Positions 25,264-33,922 of a DNA stretch of 56,250 nt are shown here, in pieces. The stretch comes from Parabacteroides sp. PM6-13. Lineage in GTDB: Bacteria > Bacteroidota > Bacteroidia > Bacteroidales > Tannerellaceae. How positions within the stretch are numbered: position 1 is the first letter of the stretch; every line of letters begins with the position of its first letter. The stretch covers positions 1-56,250 of the forward strand of contig NZ_JARXWF010000018.1 of NCBI RefSeq assembly GCF_029892605.1, written 5' to 3'. The notes under the pieces were generated by a model. The model was given only the letters and a program-made list of their open reading frames with translations, was not told where the DNA came from and searched no databases. The position numbers and the translations under genes were made by a program.

Positions 25264-26757
25264 TTACCAACCCGGGTTTTGAGCATTTTTCAAATTCGGA
25301 TTCAATTGAATATCAATACTCGGAATAGCCCATACGAACTTATCAGCTCCCGCAGCTACCTGTTTGTCTTTGTTGCCGGGAATAACAGCATCGTCTTTTT
25401 GCGCTGCCCCTCTACTCAGAGGCATATTCCAACGTTTCAGGTCAGACAAGCGAACACCTTCTCCCATTAACTCTTTGGTACGCTCCTCTTTCACAGCGTC
25501 CAAACTTAATGCACTTATTTCTTCCAACCCACGTGCTACTCTCAGTTCATTTAAACGTTTCAAGCCTGCTGCGTTTGAATTATGAACGGCGGCTTCTGCT
25601 ACGATCAGGTATAATTCAGCCGATCTGAATAACATCGGATAATGTCTGGTATCACCGGATGCTGAGAAACGAGTGGTCCGGGGGTATTTATTGAACACAT
25701 AAAGATCTGTATATACGGCAGCCTCAATTTGCACATCGGCATTCAATAAATAAGCAGCTTTACGGTGGTCTCCATCACCATACAGATCAACAACCCATTG
25801 TTCCGGCAGATAATCAGGCATATATGTCTTTTCACTATTAGAATAAGAGGTATAGTTTCCATTTGTATTCATACCTTCTTTTACCTCATCACCATATAGA
25901 TGCATGATGATTTCCGTTCCTTGATCGTCTACCCACAAGGCAACAAAATCTTCCTCTGTTGTTGTTAACGGATATTTGCTCGAAGAAATCACTGACTCGG
26001 CAGCAGTTATCGCCTTATCCCATTGGTGGGTATAGAGGTACATTCTGGCTTCAAAAGCGGTTGCTGCATCGGGAGTAAAACGCATATTCGATCCACCGGC
26101 CAATGCGGTGGCAGTCGCTTTATCCCAGTCTACTTTAGCAAACTGAGCTTTTGCAGCAGCTATGTCGGCAAAGATTTGATCATATACCTCTTGAACAGAA
26201 GAGCGAGGCGGTTTATTATCAATATCAAATTCTAATAAGACGGGCACACCCGGATCGCTGGCAGCTGATGCCGGTTCGTAATCTTTCGCAAATCTTTCAA
26301 TCAATCTGGAATAAGCAATAGCCCTCATCATGTATGCTTCTCCTAAATACTGCGCCATCAAATTTTCTTCACTTTCATTTTCAAGGGTGACCGTTTCGTG
26401 ATTGGCAATGATATTATTGACATTGGTTATAAGCAGATAGGCAAATTCCCATTGAGCTTCCAGGTCATAGTCAGTGGAATTGAAGTTATCCCAGCTATAA
26501 GGAAGTCCATATCGGTTACCATACGAGAGTGTCGCGTGGAAAATATCTGATTGTATATCCTGGGTCATCATGTGGCGGCCATACGTTCCAGCTCTAAGTA
26601 TAGAATAGGATCCGTCAGTCAGTTTTCTAACGTCAGACACCGTTTGCATCCCCTGTGACAATTCTATTTCAGAATAAGGGAAGCGATCCAGATCACAGGA
26701 ATTAAATCCCAATGATACAGCTGCAGCCGTTAGTGTAATTAATATAATCTTTTTCAT
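25264..26757 (-). CDS. SusD/RagB-family nutrient-binding lipoprotein
   Basis: A 497-aa surface lipoprotein that forms the lid of the SusC channel and binds substrate. A signal peptide with a FNSC lipobox (Cys21) is followed by the SusD-like N-terminal domain, TPR-like helices (AYMMRAIAYSRLIERFAKDY and similar), and the C-terminal RagB/SusD domain with RSAELYLIVAEA and LNELRVARGLEEI. I start at ATG 26757; the upstream in-frame TTG is less likely. Glycan-binding residues cannot be assigned. No glycoside hydrolase or regulator is adjacent, so the substrate is open; peptides or glycans are both possible. Confidence 0.92.
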   Translation of the reverse strand: MKKIILITLTAAAVSLGFNSCDLDRFPYSEIELSQGMQTVSDVRKLTDGSYSILRAGTYGRHMMTQDIQSDIFHATLSYGNRYGLPYSWDNFNSTDYDLEAQWEFAYLLITNVNNIIANHETVTLENESEENLMAQYLGEAYMMRAIAYSRLIERFAKDYEPASAASDPGVPVLLEFDIDNKPPRSSVQEVYDQIFADIAAAKAQFAKVDWDKATATALAGGSNMRFTPDAATAFEARMYLYTHQWDKAITAAESVISSSKYPLTTTEEDFVALWVDDQGTEIIMHLYGDEVKEGMNTNGNYTSYSNSEKTYMPDYLPEQWVVDLYGDGDHRKAAYLLNADVQIEAAVYTDLYVFNKYPRTTRFSASGDTRHYPMLFRSAELYLIVAEAAVHNSNAAGLKRLNELRVARGLEEISALSLDAVKEERTKELMGEGVRLSDLKRWNMPLSRGAAQKDDAVIPGNKDKQVAAGADKFVWAIPSIDIQLNPNLKNAQNPGW

Positions 26758-26778
26758 ATTTGTCAATGTGTTTAGTAA

Positions 26779-29700
26779 TTAAAATGTTAACTCCACTCCT
26801 ATAGAGAATTGTTTCGTATTCGGATTTACTCCTAATGTCAGGTTGTTATCCACCTCAGGGTCTGGTCCGGTGTAGTTTGTAATGGTAAACAAGTTACGAG
26901 CAACACCATAAATCCGGGCTCCACGAATAATACCTGTTTTATTCAACAGGGATTTCGGCAGGTCATAAGCCAGCGTTAAATTCTTCAAGCGCATAAAAGA
27001 TGCATCTTCAATCAGTCTGGAGTCAAACTGTGTAAATTGGTATTGCGTACTTGGGAATCTTGTCTGATCTCCTGGTTGTTGCCAGAAATCATTCACCACT
27101 CTTGATTGATTGAAACCATTGAAAGACTGCGGGTTTTCGAAGAAATATTTATCATTATTAATCAAATATTTACCTAACTGATACGTAAAGTCTGCTTGCA
27201 ATGATAAACCTTTGTAACCTACATTGAAACCGATACTACCCTGTACAGGAGCGTAATATTTCTTGCCTGTATTCTGAATAGTAGCGTCGCTCATCGATGT
27301 TGAGACCCTATTCGGATCTTTAGTCGGCACCGTTGGGTCTTCTCCCGCCAGATACCATTGAGGCTGTCCTGTTTCTGAATTTACACCAGCCCAGATAGGA
27401 TAAGCAAAAGATACCGGATTGCCTACTGACCAATAAACACCATAGTTTGGCATATACCAATATTGTCCATCATTGGTTGCTTCCGGGAATAATTGGGTAA
27501 TTTCCTGTTTGTTATAACCAATTCGGAAATAGGGGCTAAAATTAAAGTCGCTTGTCTTCACTACATCGGCATCAATAGAAACTTCAATCCCTTTATTGTT
27601 CAATTTAGCCGTATTTTTCATTACTTCCGATACCCCAGAGGTATAAGGATAAGGTACAGCTACCAACACATCTGAGTTGTTTTTGTTATAGAACTCCACT
27701 TCGACTTTTAAACGTTCATCAAACAGACCGGCATCAACAGCAACAGTAAATAATGCCTGTTTTTCCCAACCCATATACGGATTACCTACTTTAGAAATGG
27801 CCCAACCGCTGCTTTTCATATAGTCGGCATTGAATGAAGCATTCGCATAATAGTTTTCATAACTAGTGCCAAGCAAGGAATAATAGGCATAGTTATCACC
27901 GATATCGGAAATACCCTGTGTACCGTATGAACCCTTAATATCAAGATGTGATAAGAAATCTACACCATCCATAAAAGCTTCTTCTTTCATTTTCCACATA
28001 GCTCCGACGCTCCAGAACATACCGCTACGATTATCCTTCGGGAAGCGCGATGTTTGGTCATTACGCAAAGAGAAATCCAAGAAATACCTATTGTTGTAAT
28101 TGTATTCTGCGCGTCCGAAGAAAGATAAATAGGCATATTCCGTTTTGGTAGAACTTACCTCTTGAGCAGCTGTCGTATGACTCAACAATGTCAGGCGGTC
28201 ATCCTGTAGACCTTCGCCATATCCATAGAAACGGCTATAGTAATATCCGATCCATTCGTGTCCTCCCAAAACGGAGAAATTATGAAGTGAATTGATCTTC
28301 CATTTATATTCAGCCGTATTGGTGAATGTGAAAGTGGTTGCGCGATAAAAGTCTTCTTGTATATATCCATTATTCGGAGCACCTGCATAAGACGGTAATC
28401 TTTTTTGTGTAACACGTCTGTCATATACATCTGTCGCTAACTGAGTTCTGATTTTCAGATTTTCAATCGGATTTAACTCAAGGAAAGCATTTCCGTTCAA
28501 GGTTATCCTATTATTGTCATAGGGGTTTTTGTCTGTTAAATAGGTGGTAGAGTATCTGTTCCATCCGGGAATCAATCCATAATACTCCTCACCGTTTTCG
28601 TCGTACGGTGTGTAGAAAGGTTGCGCCAACACCGCTATACCACGGTTCGTACTATTTGTTCCGTAAGGACTTGATTCTGATTCGTCAAATCCACCCCCTA
28701 AATTCATACCAAAAGTCAACCAGTCAGTCAGGCGTCCGCTCATATTTGCTCTGACGGTGTAACGATCATATTTTGAACGAGCGGCAAGACCTTCTGAGCT
28801 GAAGAGACCAACAGAGGTAAAATAATTCAGTCTTTCGTTTCCTCCTGAGATCGACAAACTGGTTTCATACGTCGGAGCACTGTCTTTATAATAATATTTT
28901 CTCCAGTTTGTATTATTATGACCGTATGTGCTTTCAATGCGATCCGCTGTAGCTTCTGACTGCAATCCGGATTTTCTCCAGAATGCTAATAACTCAGATG
29001 TACTCATCAGGCTATCGAAAAATTCTGTATTAGCCATGCTGCTACTGGTGTATTGTCCTCTAAGGGTAATGGTTGGTTTAATGTCTTTACCTCTGACACC
29101 TTTTTTCGTTGTGATCACAATCACACCATTTGCTGCGCGAGCTCCATAAATAGAGGTCGCTGATGCATCCTTTAATACGGAGATCGATTCAAAGTCGGAA
29201 GCATTCATCGCCATAACAGCAGAAGAAGTAACAGGAGCTCCATCCATGATATACAAAGGAGCCGTACTGGCTTCCAGGGATCCGACACCTCTAATCTTAA
29301 TCGTAGAAACCTGGCTAGGTTCTCCGCTGGAGGTAAACACCTGCATACCAGCAACTTTCCCTTGCAAAGCATCGAAGACATTGGCTGTCGGCTTGTTCTC
29401 TATGACCGCTTTATCGACCACGGCTACAGAACCAACCACCGTTCCTACTTTCTTTTCTGAGCCATAACCTACTACGACTACGGCATCCAAAAGCTGAGAA
29501 GCTGTGTTTAGCACTACTTTCATGTTGTTGCGGGCAGGCAGTTCAGCGGTTTCCATCCCTAAATAAGAGATAACCAATGTAGCTCCCGTTGAGGCTACAA
29601 TCGAGAATTTCCCGTCACTGTCCGTAATTGTACCTGTATTGGTACCTTTTACCTGAACCGTAGCCCCAATAACCGGTTCACCATCTTCTGCCGAAGTAAC

Positions 29701-29787
29701 CGTACCGGTCACACTGCTAGTCTGAGCGTTTGTAATTCCTATCCCCATCACGAGGCATAGGAGTAAATAAGTCAATTTTTTCATCAT
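26779..29787 (-). CDS. SusC/RagA-family TonB-dependent outer-membrane transporter
   Basis: A 1002-aa outer-membrane importer. A signal peptide ends at GITNAQ, followed by a CarboxypepD_reg-like domain (about 24-100; GEPVIGATVQVKGT, GTITDSDGKF). A plug domain follows with the family motif KIRGVGSL and NGVIVITTKKG (near residue 222), then a 22-strand barrel ending in a terminal aromatic residue (IGVELTF). It imports large nutrients with the downstream SusD protein, powered by TonB. There is no STN domain, so anti-sigma signalling is unlikely. The 5' leader is long and no regulator gene is adjacent. Confidence 0.95.
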   Translation of the reverse strand: MMKKLTYLLLCLVMGIGITNAQTSSVTGTVTSAEDGEPVIGATVQVKGTNTGTITDSDGKFSIVASTGATLVISYLGMETAELPARNNMKVVLNTASQLLDAVVVVGYGSEKKVGTVVGSVAVVDKAVIENKPTANVFDALQGKVAGMQVFTSSGEPSQVSTIKIRGVGSLEASTAPLYIMDGAPVTSSAVMAMNASDFESISVLKDASATSIYGARAANGVIVITTKKGVRGKDIKPTITLRGQYTSSSMANTEFFDSLMSTSELLAFWRKSGLQSEATADRIESTYGHNNTNWRKYYYKDSAPTYETSLSISGGNERLNYFTSVGLFSSEGLAARSKYDRYTVRANMSGRLTDWLTFGMNLGGGFDESESSPYGTNSTNRGIAVLAQPFYTPYDENGEEYYGLIPGWNRYSTTYLTDKNPYDNNRITLNGNAFLELNPIENLKIRTQLATDVYDRRVTQKRLPSYAGAPNNGYIQEDFYRATTFTFTNTAEYKWKINSLHNFSVLGGHEWIGYYYSRFYGYGEGLQDDRLTLLSHTTAAQEVSSTKTEYAYLSFFGRAEYNYNNRYFLDFSLRNDQTSRFPKDNRSGMFWSVGAMWKMKEEAFMDGVDFLSHLDIKGSYGTQGISDIGDNYAYYSLLGTSYENYYANASFNADYMKSSGWAISKVGNPYMGWEKQALFTVAVDAGLFDERLKVEVEFYNKNNSDVLVAVPYPYTSGVSEVMKNTAKLNNKGIEVSIDADVVKTSDFNFSPYFRIGYNKQEITQLFPEATNDGQYWYMPNYGVYWSVGNPVSFAYPIWAGVNSETGQPQWYLAGEDPTVPTKDPNRVSTSMSDATIQNTGKKYYAPVQGSIGFNVGYKGLSLQADFTYQLGKYLINNDKYFFENPQSFNGFNQSRVVNDFWQQPGDQTRFPSTQYQFTQFDSRLIEDASFMRLKNLTLAYDLPKSLLNKTGIIRGARIYGVARNLFTITNYTGPDPEVDNNLTLGVNPNTKQFSIGVELTF

Positions 29788-30253
29788 AAATACACTCTTT
29801 TTATTAAACTTATATATAGATAATCTCTCTCTCCATTATTCTGACATAGTCTTAAAGAACTCCATTTGGTTTGTACTGCCGGTATAAACATCTTTAGATA
29901 TGTGTGATAAAGCAGATATTTATCCCTTATGTTAACCTTGAAAATCCTCATCGGACTGTCGGTAACTATCGCAAAAATAATAATTTTTTGTTTAAATAAA
30001 TATTTTGACGCATTATTTTGTTAAATTCTTTAAAAAAAATACGAAATTTAGCTTAGAGACTGACATTCCGAAGGTTTCTAATCGTAACTTGCCTTATTTA
30101 CAAGAAAAAAACAAAAAGAATTCCACCCCACTTTTCATCCGAAAAAGAAGAGAAGATAGCTTTGAGGTTATTTTATATAATAAGGTATAGAGAAAAGGGG
30201 CATAAGAGAGAGCCGAAATGCGGATAGGTGGGAAAGACTACTATTTTGACAAG
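29788..30253. other. Gene-free leader and spacer upstream of the susC-like gene
   Basis: A possible minus-strand -7 box, TATTTTTG, lies at 29979-29972, about 185 nt before the susC-like ATG, which implies a long leader. No -33 match and no riboswitch fold was recognised. The rest is AT-rich with no credible ORF. Confidence 0.4.
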
Positions 30254-30325
30254 TCTTTAAAGTCCTTAGGGTCATTAAGGTCTTTAAAGTCCTTAGGGTC
30301 CTTAAAGTCATTAAGGTCATTAAGG
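30254..30325 (+). repeat. 9-bp tandem repeat, eight units
   Basis: Eight exact-register 9-mers with consensus TCNTTARRG (for example TCTTTAAAG, TCCTTAGGG, TCATTAAGG). Because 9 nt is three codons, they create an artefactual Leu/Ser-rich reading frame. A diverged array of the same family lies in opposite orientation at 55393-55600. Confidence 0.85.
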
Positions 30326-30351
30326 TCGTTTTGCTTTACACCTTCACTAAG

Positions 30352-30482
30352 TGAATTTGACAATTTGTCAAAATCGCCCGACTATTTTTCCAAAAACATA
30401 GGGGTATTTAAAATTAGTCAGGCGAGTAACACTTTTTAACGTATCATATTGTAAAGCAAAATCGACTTTTTGCTTACAAAAT
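30352..30482 (+). repeat. Dispersed structured repeat, copy 2 of 3
   Basis: Same order as copy 1: palindrome TTTGACAATTTGTCAAA (30356-30372), first hairpin arms CGCCCGACTA and TAGTCAGGCG (9 of 10 paired), near-invariant core, and second hairpin TGTAAAGCAAAA with TTTTTGCTTACA. The stem bases differ from copy 1 but mostly keep pairing. It lies between the susC-like gene and murF. Confidence 0.9.
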
Positions 30483-30677
30483 GATAATCGAAGATAGCCC
30501 CTCGTTTATCCGTTTTTTTGCCTGTCAAATCCGAAATGGCTATCAGCTGCATAATACCCAAGAATACCTCAGCAAGACACAGCTTAACGCTCGCCCGACA
30601 TTCCGTCAGACGAGCCCGCGTTATGGTAAGATTTTTTCTTCTAAATAAGCCGAAGAGCGGAGAGAAGAGAAAAAGGC
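30483..30677. other. Unassigned spacer before the murF terminator
   Basis: About 195 nt with no convincing ORF, promoter or repeat. An imperfect GCTCGCCCGACATTCC and GTCAGACGAGCCCGC foldback is visible near 30590-30617. Confidence 0.3.
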
Positions 30678-30715
30678 AAAGGGTGGAAGAGGTTACAATA
30701 CCTCTTCCACCCTTT
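30678..30715 (-). terminator. Hairpin overlapping the end of murF
   Basis: A perfect 16-bp stem (30678-30693 with 30700-30715) and a 6-nt loop. The right arm on the plus strand is the last coding part of murF, and the stop codon falls at the stem-loop junction. A GCCTTTTTC tract follows on the minus strand. Confidence 0.7.
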
Positions 30716-31979
30716 CTAATGCCATGCCACGGGAGCCTTTGATAAGGATGGTGTAGCCTTGCAGGGGTTGTTCGCGCAGGGCAGCCATAAGGGCTTCGGT
30801 GGTCTGATAATGATTGTATTTTTCACCGCCTGTGCGTGAGAAGTGTTCGCCACAAAGGTAGATCTTATCGAATCCGCCCCATGCGAGCTGCTCCACGATC
30901 TCGGCATGAAGATTATCGCTCTCGGCTCCCAACTCGAACATATCGCCCAAGATCACCGCTTTAGGCGTGGCCGACATGCCGGCAAAGTTATCGAGAGCCG
31001 CTTTCATGCTGGTGGGATTCGCATTATAGGTATCGACCAACAGGGTGTTATGGGCTGTTTTCTTCAATTGTGAACGTTTATTGGAAGGCGCGTATCCTTC
31101 GATGGCACGGTTGATGCGCGCGGAAGGGATTTTGAAATAACGACCGATCGTGACGGCGGCCAGGGCATTATCTATATTGTAGTCGCCGATCAGTTGTGTC
31201 TCCACCACATTATTTTTTCCCTGTTGCTTCCATTGGAAGACCAGATAGGGATCGCTCCCGATAATCTGCCCGGAGGCAAACGAGCTATCGCCATAGCCAT
31301 AGGTGATCTGTTCGATCCCTTGAGCAATAGCGCGCAAGGGTTTGTCTTCTTTTTTGACAAAAACGATTCCTTTCGTCCGGCGTATGTAGTCGTAGAGCTC
31401 TCCTTTTGTTTTCAATACATTCTCGAACGACTCGAAGCCCTCCAGGTGGGCACGCCCCACATTGGTGATCAGCCCATATTCGGGTTGCGCAATCTCCACC
31501 AGCTCTTTGATATCGCCGGGATGGCTGGCGCCCATTTCGATCACCGCCATTTCATGTTCGTGGTTCAGGCGCAACAGCGTAAGCGGAACCCCGATCTGGT
31601 TATTCAGGTTTCCTTCCGTATATAATAGATTGAATTTCGTAGAAAGGACTGCGGCAATAAGCTCTTTGGTCGTGGTCTTGCCGTTCGTGCCGGTGATAGC
31701 AAGCACTGGCACCCCCACCGCTTTGCGATGACGCTGGGCTAAGAGTTGCAAGGCTTTAAGCACATCATCGACCAAAATGGTCCGCTCGTTCTGATAATAG
31801 TCAGGGTTGTCAATGACGGCATAATTACTTCCTCCGGCTAAGGCTTTCGCGGCATACTGATTGCCGTCGAACCGATCTCCTTTTAAGGCAAAGAAGATGG
31901 AACCACGGGGACAATGCCGACTATCCGTTGTAACAATCGGGTTGTGGATAAATAGTTCATAGAGTTCAGGTATTGACAT
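30693..31979 (-). CDS. murF: UDP-N-acetylmuramoyl-tripeptide--D-alanyl-D-alanine ligase
   Basis: A 428-aa ATP-dependent ligase that adds D-Ala-D-Ala to the UDP-MurNAc tripeptide, the last cytosolic step of wall precursor synthesis. The N-terminal domain has DSRHCPRGSIFFALKG. The P-loop is ITGTNGKTTTKE, with EMGASHPGDI and NVGRAHLEGF in the central domain, then DTYNANPTSMKAAL and GDMFELG in the C-terminal domain. I chose ATG 31979 (MSIPELY), because the longer frame lacks family residues. It is away from the usual mur/fts cluster, as in other Bacteroidales. Confidence 0.95.
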   Translation of the reverse strand: MSIPELYELFIHNPIVTTDSRHCPRGSIFFALKGDRFDGNQYAAKALAGGSNYAVIDNPDYYQNERTILVDDVLKALQLLAQRHRKAVGVPVLAITGTNGKTTTKELIAAVLSTKFNLLYTEGNLNNQIGVPLTLLRLNHEHEMAVIEMGASHPGDIKELVEIAQPEYGLITNVGRAHLEGFESFENVLKTKGELYDYIRRTKGIVFVKKEDKPLRAIAQGIEQITYGYGDSSFASGQIIGSDPYLVFQWKQQGKNNVVETQLIGDYNIDNALAAVTIGRYFKIPSARINRAIEGYAPSNKRSQLKKTAHNTLLVDTYNANPTSMKAALDNFAGMSATPKAVILGDMFELGAESDNLHAEIVEQLAWGGFDKIYLCGEHFSRTGGEKYNHYQTTEALMAALREQPLQGYTILIKGSRGMALERVEEVL

Positions 31980-32021
31980 AATCAAAATCCTCCGTATAAA
32001 TCTTTCGTTGTTATTTTCTGA

Positions 32022-32029
32022 CAAATGTA
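32022..32029 (-). promoter_or_regulatory. -7 box of murF
   Basis: TACATTTG on the minus strand, 42 nt before the ATG. No clear -33 element is visible. It is divergent from the folP promoter. Confidence 0.45.
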
Positions 32030-32084
32030 ACAAAACTTCATTCGATATAGTTCATTCTTCCGAAAGAAAGTTCTTTTTATAGGC

Positions 32085-32115
32085 TTTGTGTAGTGATTGG
32101 AAAATCGTACTTTTG
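32085..32115 (+). promoter_or_regulatory. Promoter of folP-cdaA
   Basis: TTTG (32085-32088), a 19-nt spacer and TACTTTTG (32108-32115) match the Bacteroidetes consensus. The ATG follows at 32132, giving a very short leader. Confidence 0.8.
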
Positions 32116-32131
32116 TGCAAAACGAAAAGAG

Positions 32132-32974
32132 ATGATTGATAAGACGCTCAATCTAAATGGCAAATTAGTTCCACTGACTACTCCGTTGGTTATGGGCATC
32201 CTCAATGTGACGCCCGATTCTTTTTATGCCGACAGCCGGAAGCAAACAGAGAAATCGATCGAAGAGCGCATCCAAACCATCTATCGGGAAGGGGGCGAGA
32301 TTATCGACCTGGGAGGCTATTCTTCTCGCCCGGACGCCGTAGAGGTGACCGCCAAAGAGGAGATGCAACGTCTGAGATTTGCCCTCGACATTATCAACAA
32401 ACACTATCCGGACGCCATCGTATCGGTCGACACTTTCCGTGCGGATATCGCTCGGGAATGTGTAGAGAAACATGGCGTAGCGATCATCAACGATATCTCC
32501 GGCGGAGAAATAGACAAGACGATGTTCCAGACGGTAGCCGAACTGAAAGTTCCCTATATCCTGATGCACATGCGGGGAACGCCTCAAACCATGCAGCAGT
32601 TCACCTCCTACCGGGATATGATGGAAGAGATCCTTCTCTACTTCTCCGAAAAAGTCGATCAACTGCGCCTGTTGGGCGTAAACGATATTATCCTGGACCC
32701 CGGTTTTGGCTTTAGCAAAACGGTGGAACAGAATTATGAGCTGATGGCTCATCTCGCTGAGTTTGCCTCGTTCGACCTGCCGCTATTGGTGGGCATCTCC
32801 CGCAAAAGCATGATCTACCGTTTCCTGGATGGGACACCTGCGGAGAGCCTCAACGGAACCTCCATACTCAACACCTACGCCCTGTTGCACGGCGCCAATA
32901 TTCTCCGTGTGCACGACGTAAAAGAAGCGGTCGAGGCCGTTAAAATCGTTAAACAATTGGTAATTGATAGTTGA
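32132..32974 (+). CDS. folP: Dihydropteroate synthase
   Basis: A 280-aa TIM-barrel enzyme joining pABA to the pterin pyrophosphate in folate synthesis; the sulfonamide target. GILNVTPDSFY is the first signature and LGGYSSRPDA the second (the usual DxGGxSxRP region). SVDTFRADIA, NDISGG and DPGFGFSKT complete the substrate loops. I start at ATG 32132 because the upstream frame crosses the promoter. The last residues (VIDS) and stop lie within a 7-bp-period repeat that runs on to 33002. cdaA follows at 32 nt, probably in the same operon. Confidence 0.95.
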   Translation: MIDKTLNLNGKLVPLTTPLVMGILNVTPDSFYADSRKQTEKSIEERIQTIYREGGEIIDLGGYSSRPDAVEVTAKEEMQRLRFALDIINKHYPDAIVSVDTFRADIARECVEKHGVAIINDISGGEIDKTMFQTVAELKVPYILMHMRGTPQTMQQFTSYRDMMEEILLYFSEKVDQLRLLGVNDIILDPGFGFSKTVEQNYELMAHLAEFASFDLPLLVGISRKSMIYRFLDGTPAESLNGTSILNTYALLHGANILRVHDVKEAVEAVKIVKQLVIDS

Positions 32975-33002
32975 TAATTCTTCATTCATAATTCATAATT
33001 AG
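32958..33002 (+). repeat. Heptad repeat overlapping the end of folP
   Basis: Degenerate 7-mers (AATTGGT, AATTGAT, AGTTGAT, AATTCTT, CATTCAT, AATTCAT) in register across the folP stop and the gap to cdaA. Only one arm is present, so no long hairpin forms. Confidence 0.55.
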
Positions 33003-33006
33003 CACC

Positions 33007-33792
33007 ATGTGGATAGACTTCGGCATAAAAGACCTTATTGATGTATTGATGGTAGCCTTTTTCCTCTACCAGATCTATAAACTGATGAAGAATTCCGGTT
33101 CCCTGGCATTGTTCAGCGGCATCGTTTCATTCTTAGTCATTTGGATTCTAATCTCCCAGGTATTGGAAATGAAGCTAATGGGGTCTATCCTGGATAAGTT
33201 TATCAGTGTCGGCTTCCTGGTTTTGGTCATTTTGTTTCAGGACGAGATACGACGTTTCCTATTAGCCGTCGGTTCACATAAAGGTTGGAAATTCATCAGC
33301 AATCTCTTTTCGCGCAAAGGTGATGGTGAGGAGAGTAAGGTAAAATATGTTGCGCCGGTGGTATTGGCCTGCATGAATATGGCGCGCAAAAAGACCGGTG
33401 CCTTGATCGTTATCCAGCAGGATGTCGACCTTTCGGTCTATATTCATACCGGAGAGATGTTTAATGCGGATGTGAATGCGCGCCTGATAGAAAATATCTT
33501 CTTCAAAAACAGCCCCTTGCACGACGGTGCTATGATTATTGCCGACAACCGGATCAAGGCCGCCGGTTGTATCCTTCCCGTAGCTCAAAACGCTACGCTG
33601 CCCAAAGACATGGGACTTCGCCACCGTTCCGCATTCGGTATGTCGCTCGAAACAGACGCGCTTATCGTGATCGTTTCCGAAGAGAGAGGAAAAATATCGG
33701 TTGCACAAAACGGAAAAATAGCTGTGAATGTATCCGCAGAAGACCTTCAACAAATTCTTTCCGGCGAAAAGGAGGTGGTTAACTTTAGTTAA
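33007..33792 (+). CDS. cdaA: Diadenylate cyclase CdaA (membrane-bound)
   Basis: A 261-aa enzyme making c-di-AMP from two ATP. Three N-terminal membrane helices (about 10-27, 32-50 and 62-78) are followed by a linker helix and a DisA_N cyclase domain (about 110-255) with the catalytic DGA (173-175) and RHRSA (205-209) motifs intact. c-di-AMP usually controls K+ and osmolyte transport and wall homeostasis. No CdaR gene is adjacent, unlike Firmicutes. It is probably co-transcribed with folP, an arrangement common in Bacteroidetes. Confidence 0.92.
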   Translation: MWIDFGIKDLIDVLMVAFFLYQIYKLMKNSGSLALFSGIVSFLVIWILISQVLEMKLMGSILDKFISVGFLVLVILFQDEIRRFLLAVGSHKGWKFISNLFSRKGDGEESKVKYVAPVVLACMNMARKKTGALIVIQQDVDLSVYIHTGEMFNADVNARLIENIFFKNSPLHDGAMIIADNRIKAAGCILPVAQNATLPKDMGLRHRSAFGMSLETDALIVIVSEERGKISVAQNGKIAVNVSAEDLQQILSGEKEVVNFS

Positions 33793-33835
33793 ATCTTCTG
33801 AAATTGCCAACTTGCGTTGATAATTTATTGCTCAT

Positions 33836-33870
33836 TTTGCAAACTCAATATAGCAGAATGAGTACCTTTG
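33836..33870 (+). promoter_or_regulatory. Promoter of pta-ackA
   Basis: TACCTTTG (33863-33870) has a TTTTG upstream with 23-nt spacing, slightly longer than usual. The ATG of pta is 53 nt downstream. Confidence 0.6.
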
Positions 33871-33922
33871 TGGCCTAATCAGGCTTACTTTTATTAATAA
33901 ATATAAAAAAATCTCATTTGCC

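Noticed and set aside
29788-29979. Riboswitch in the susC-like leader
   Set aside because: No known aptamer pattern could be recognised by eye; only length makes it suspicious.
30218-30439. Leu/Ser-repeat protein frame
   Set aside because: The protein repeat is only the 9-bp DNA repeat read in frame, and the frame then runs into dispersed repeat copy 2.
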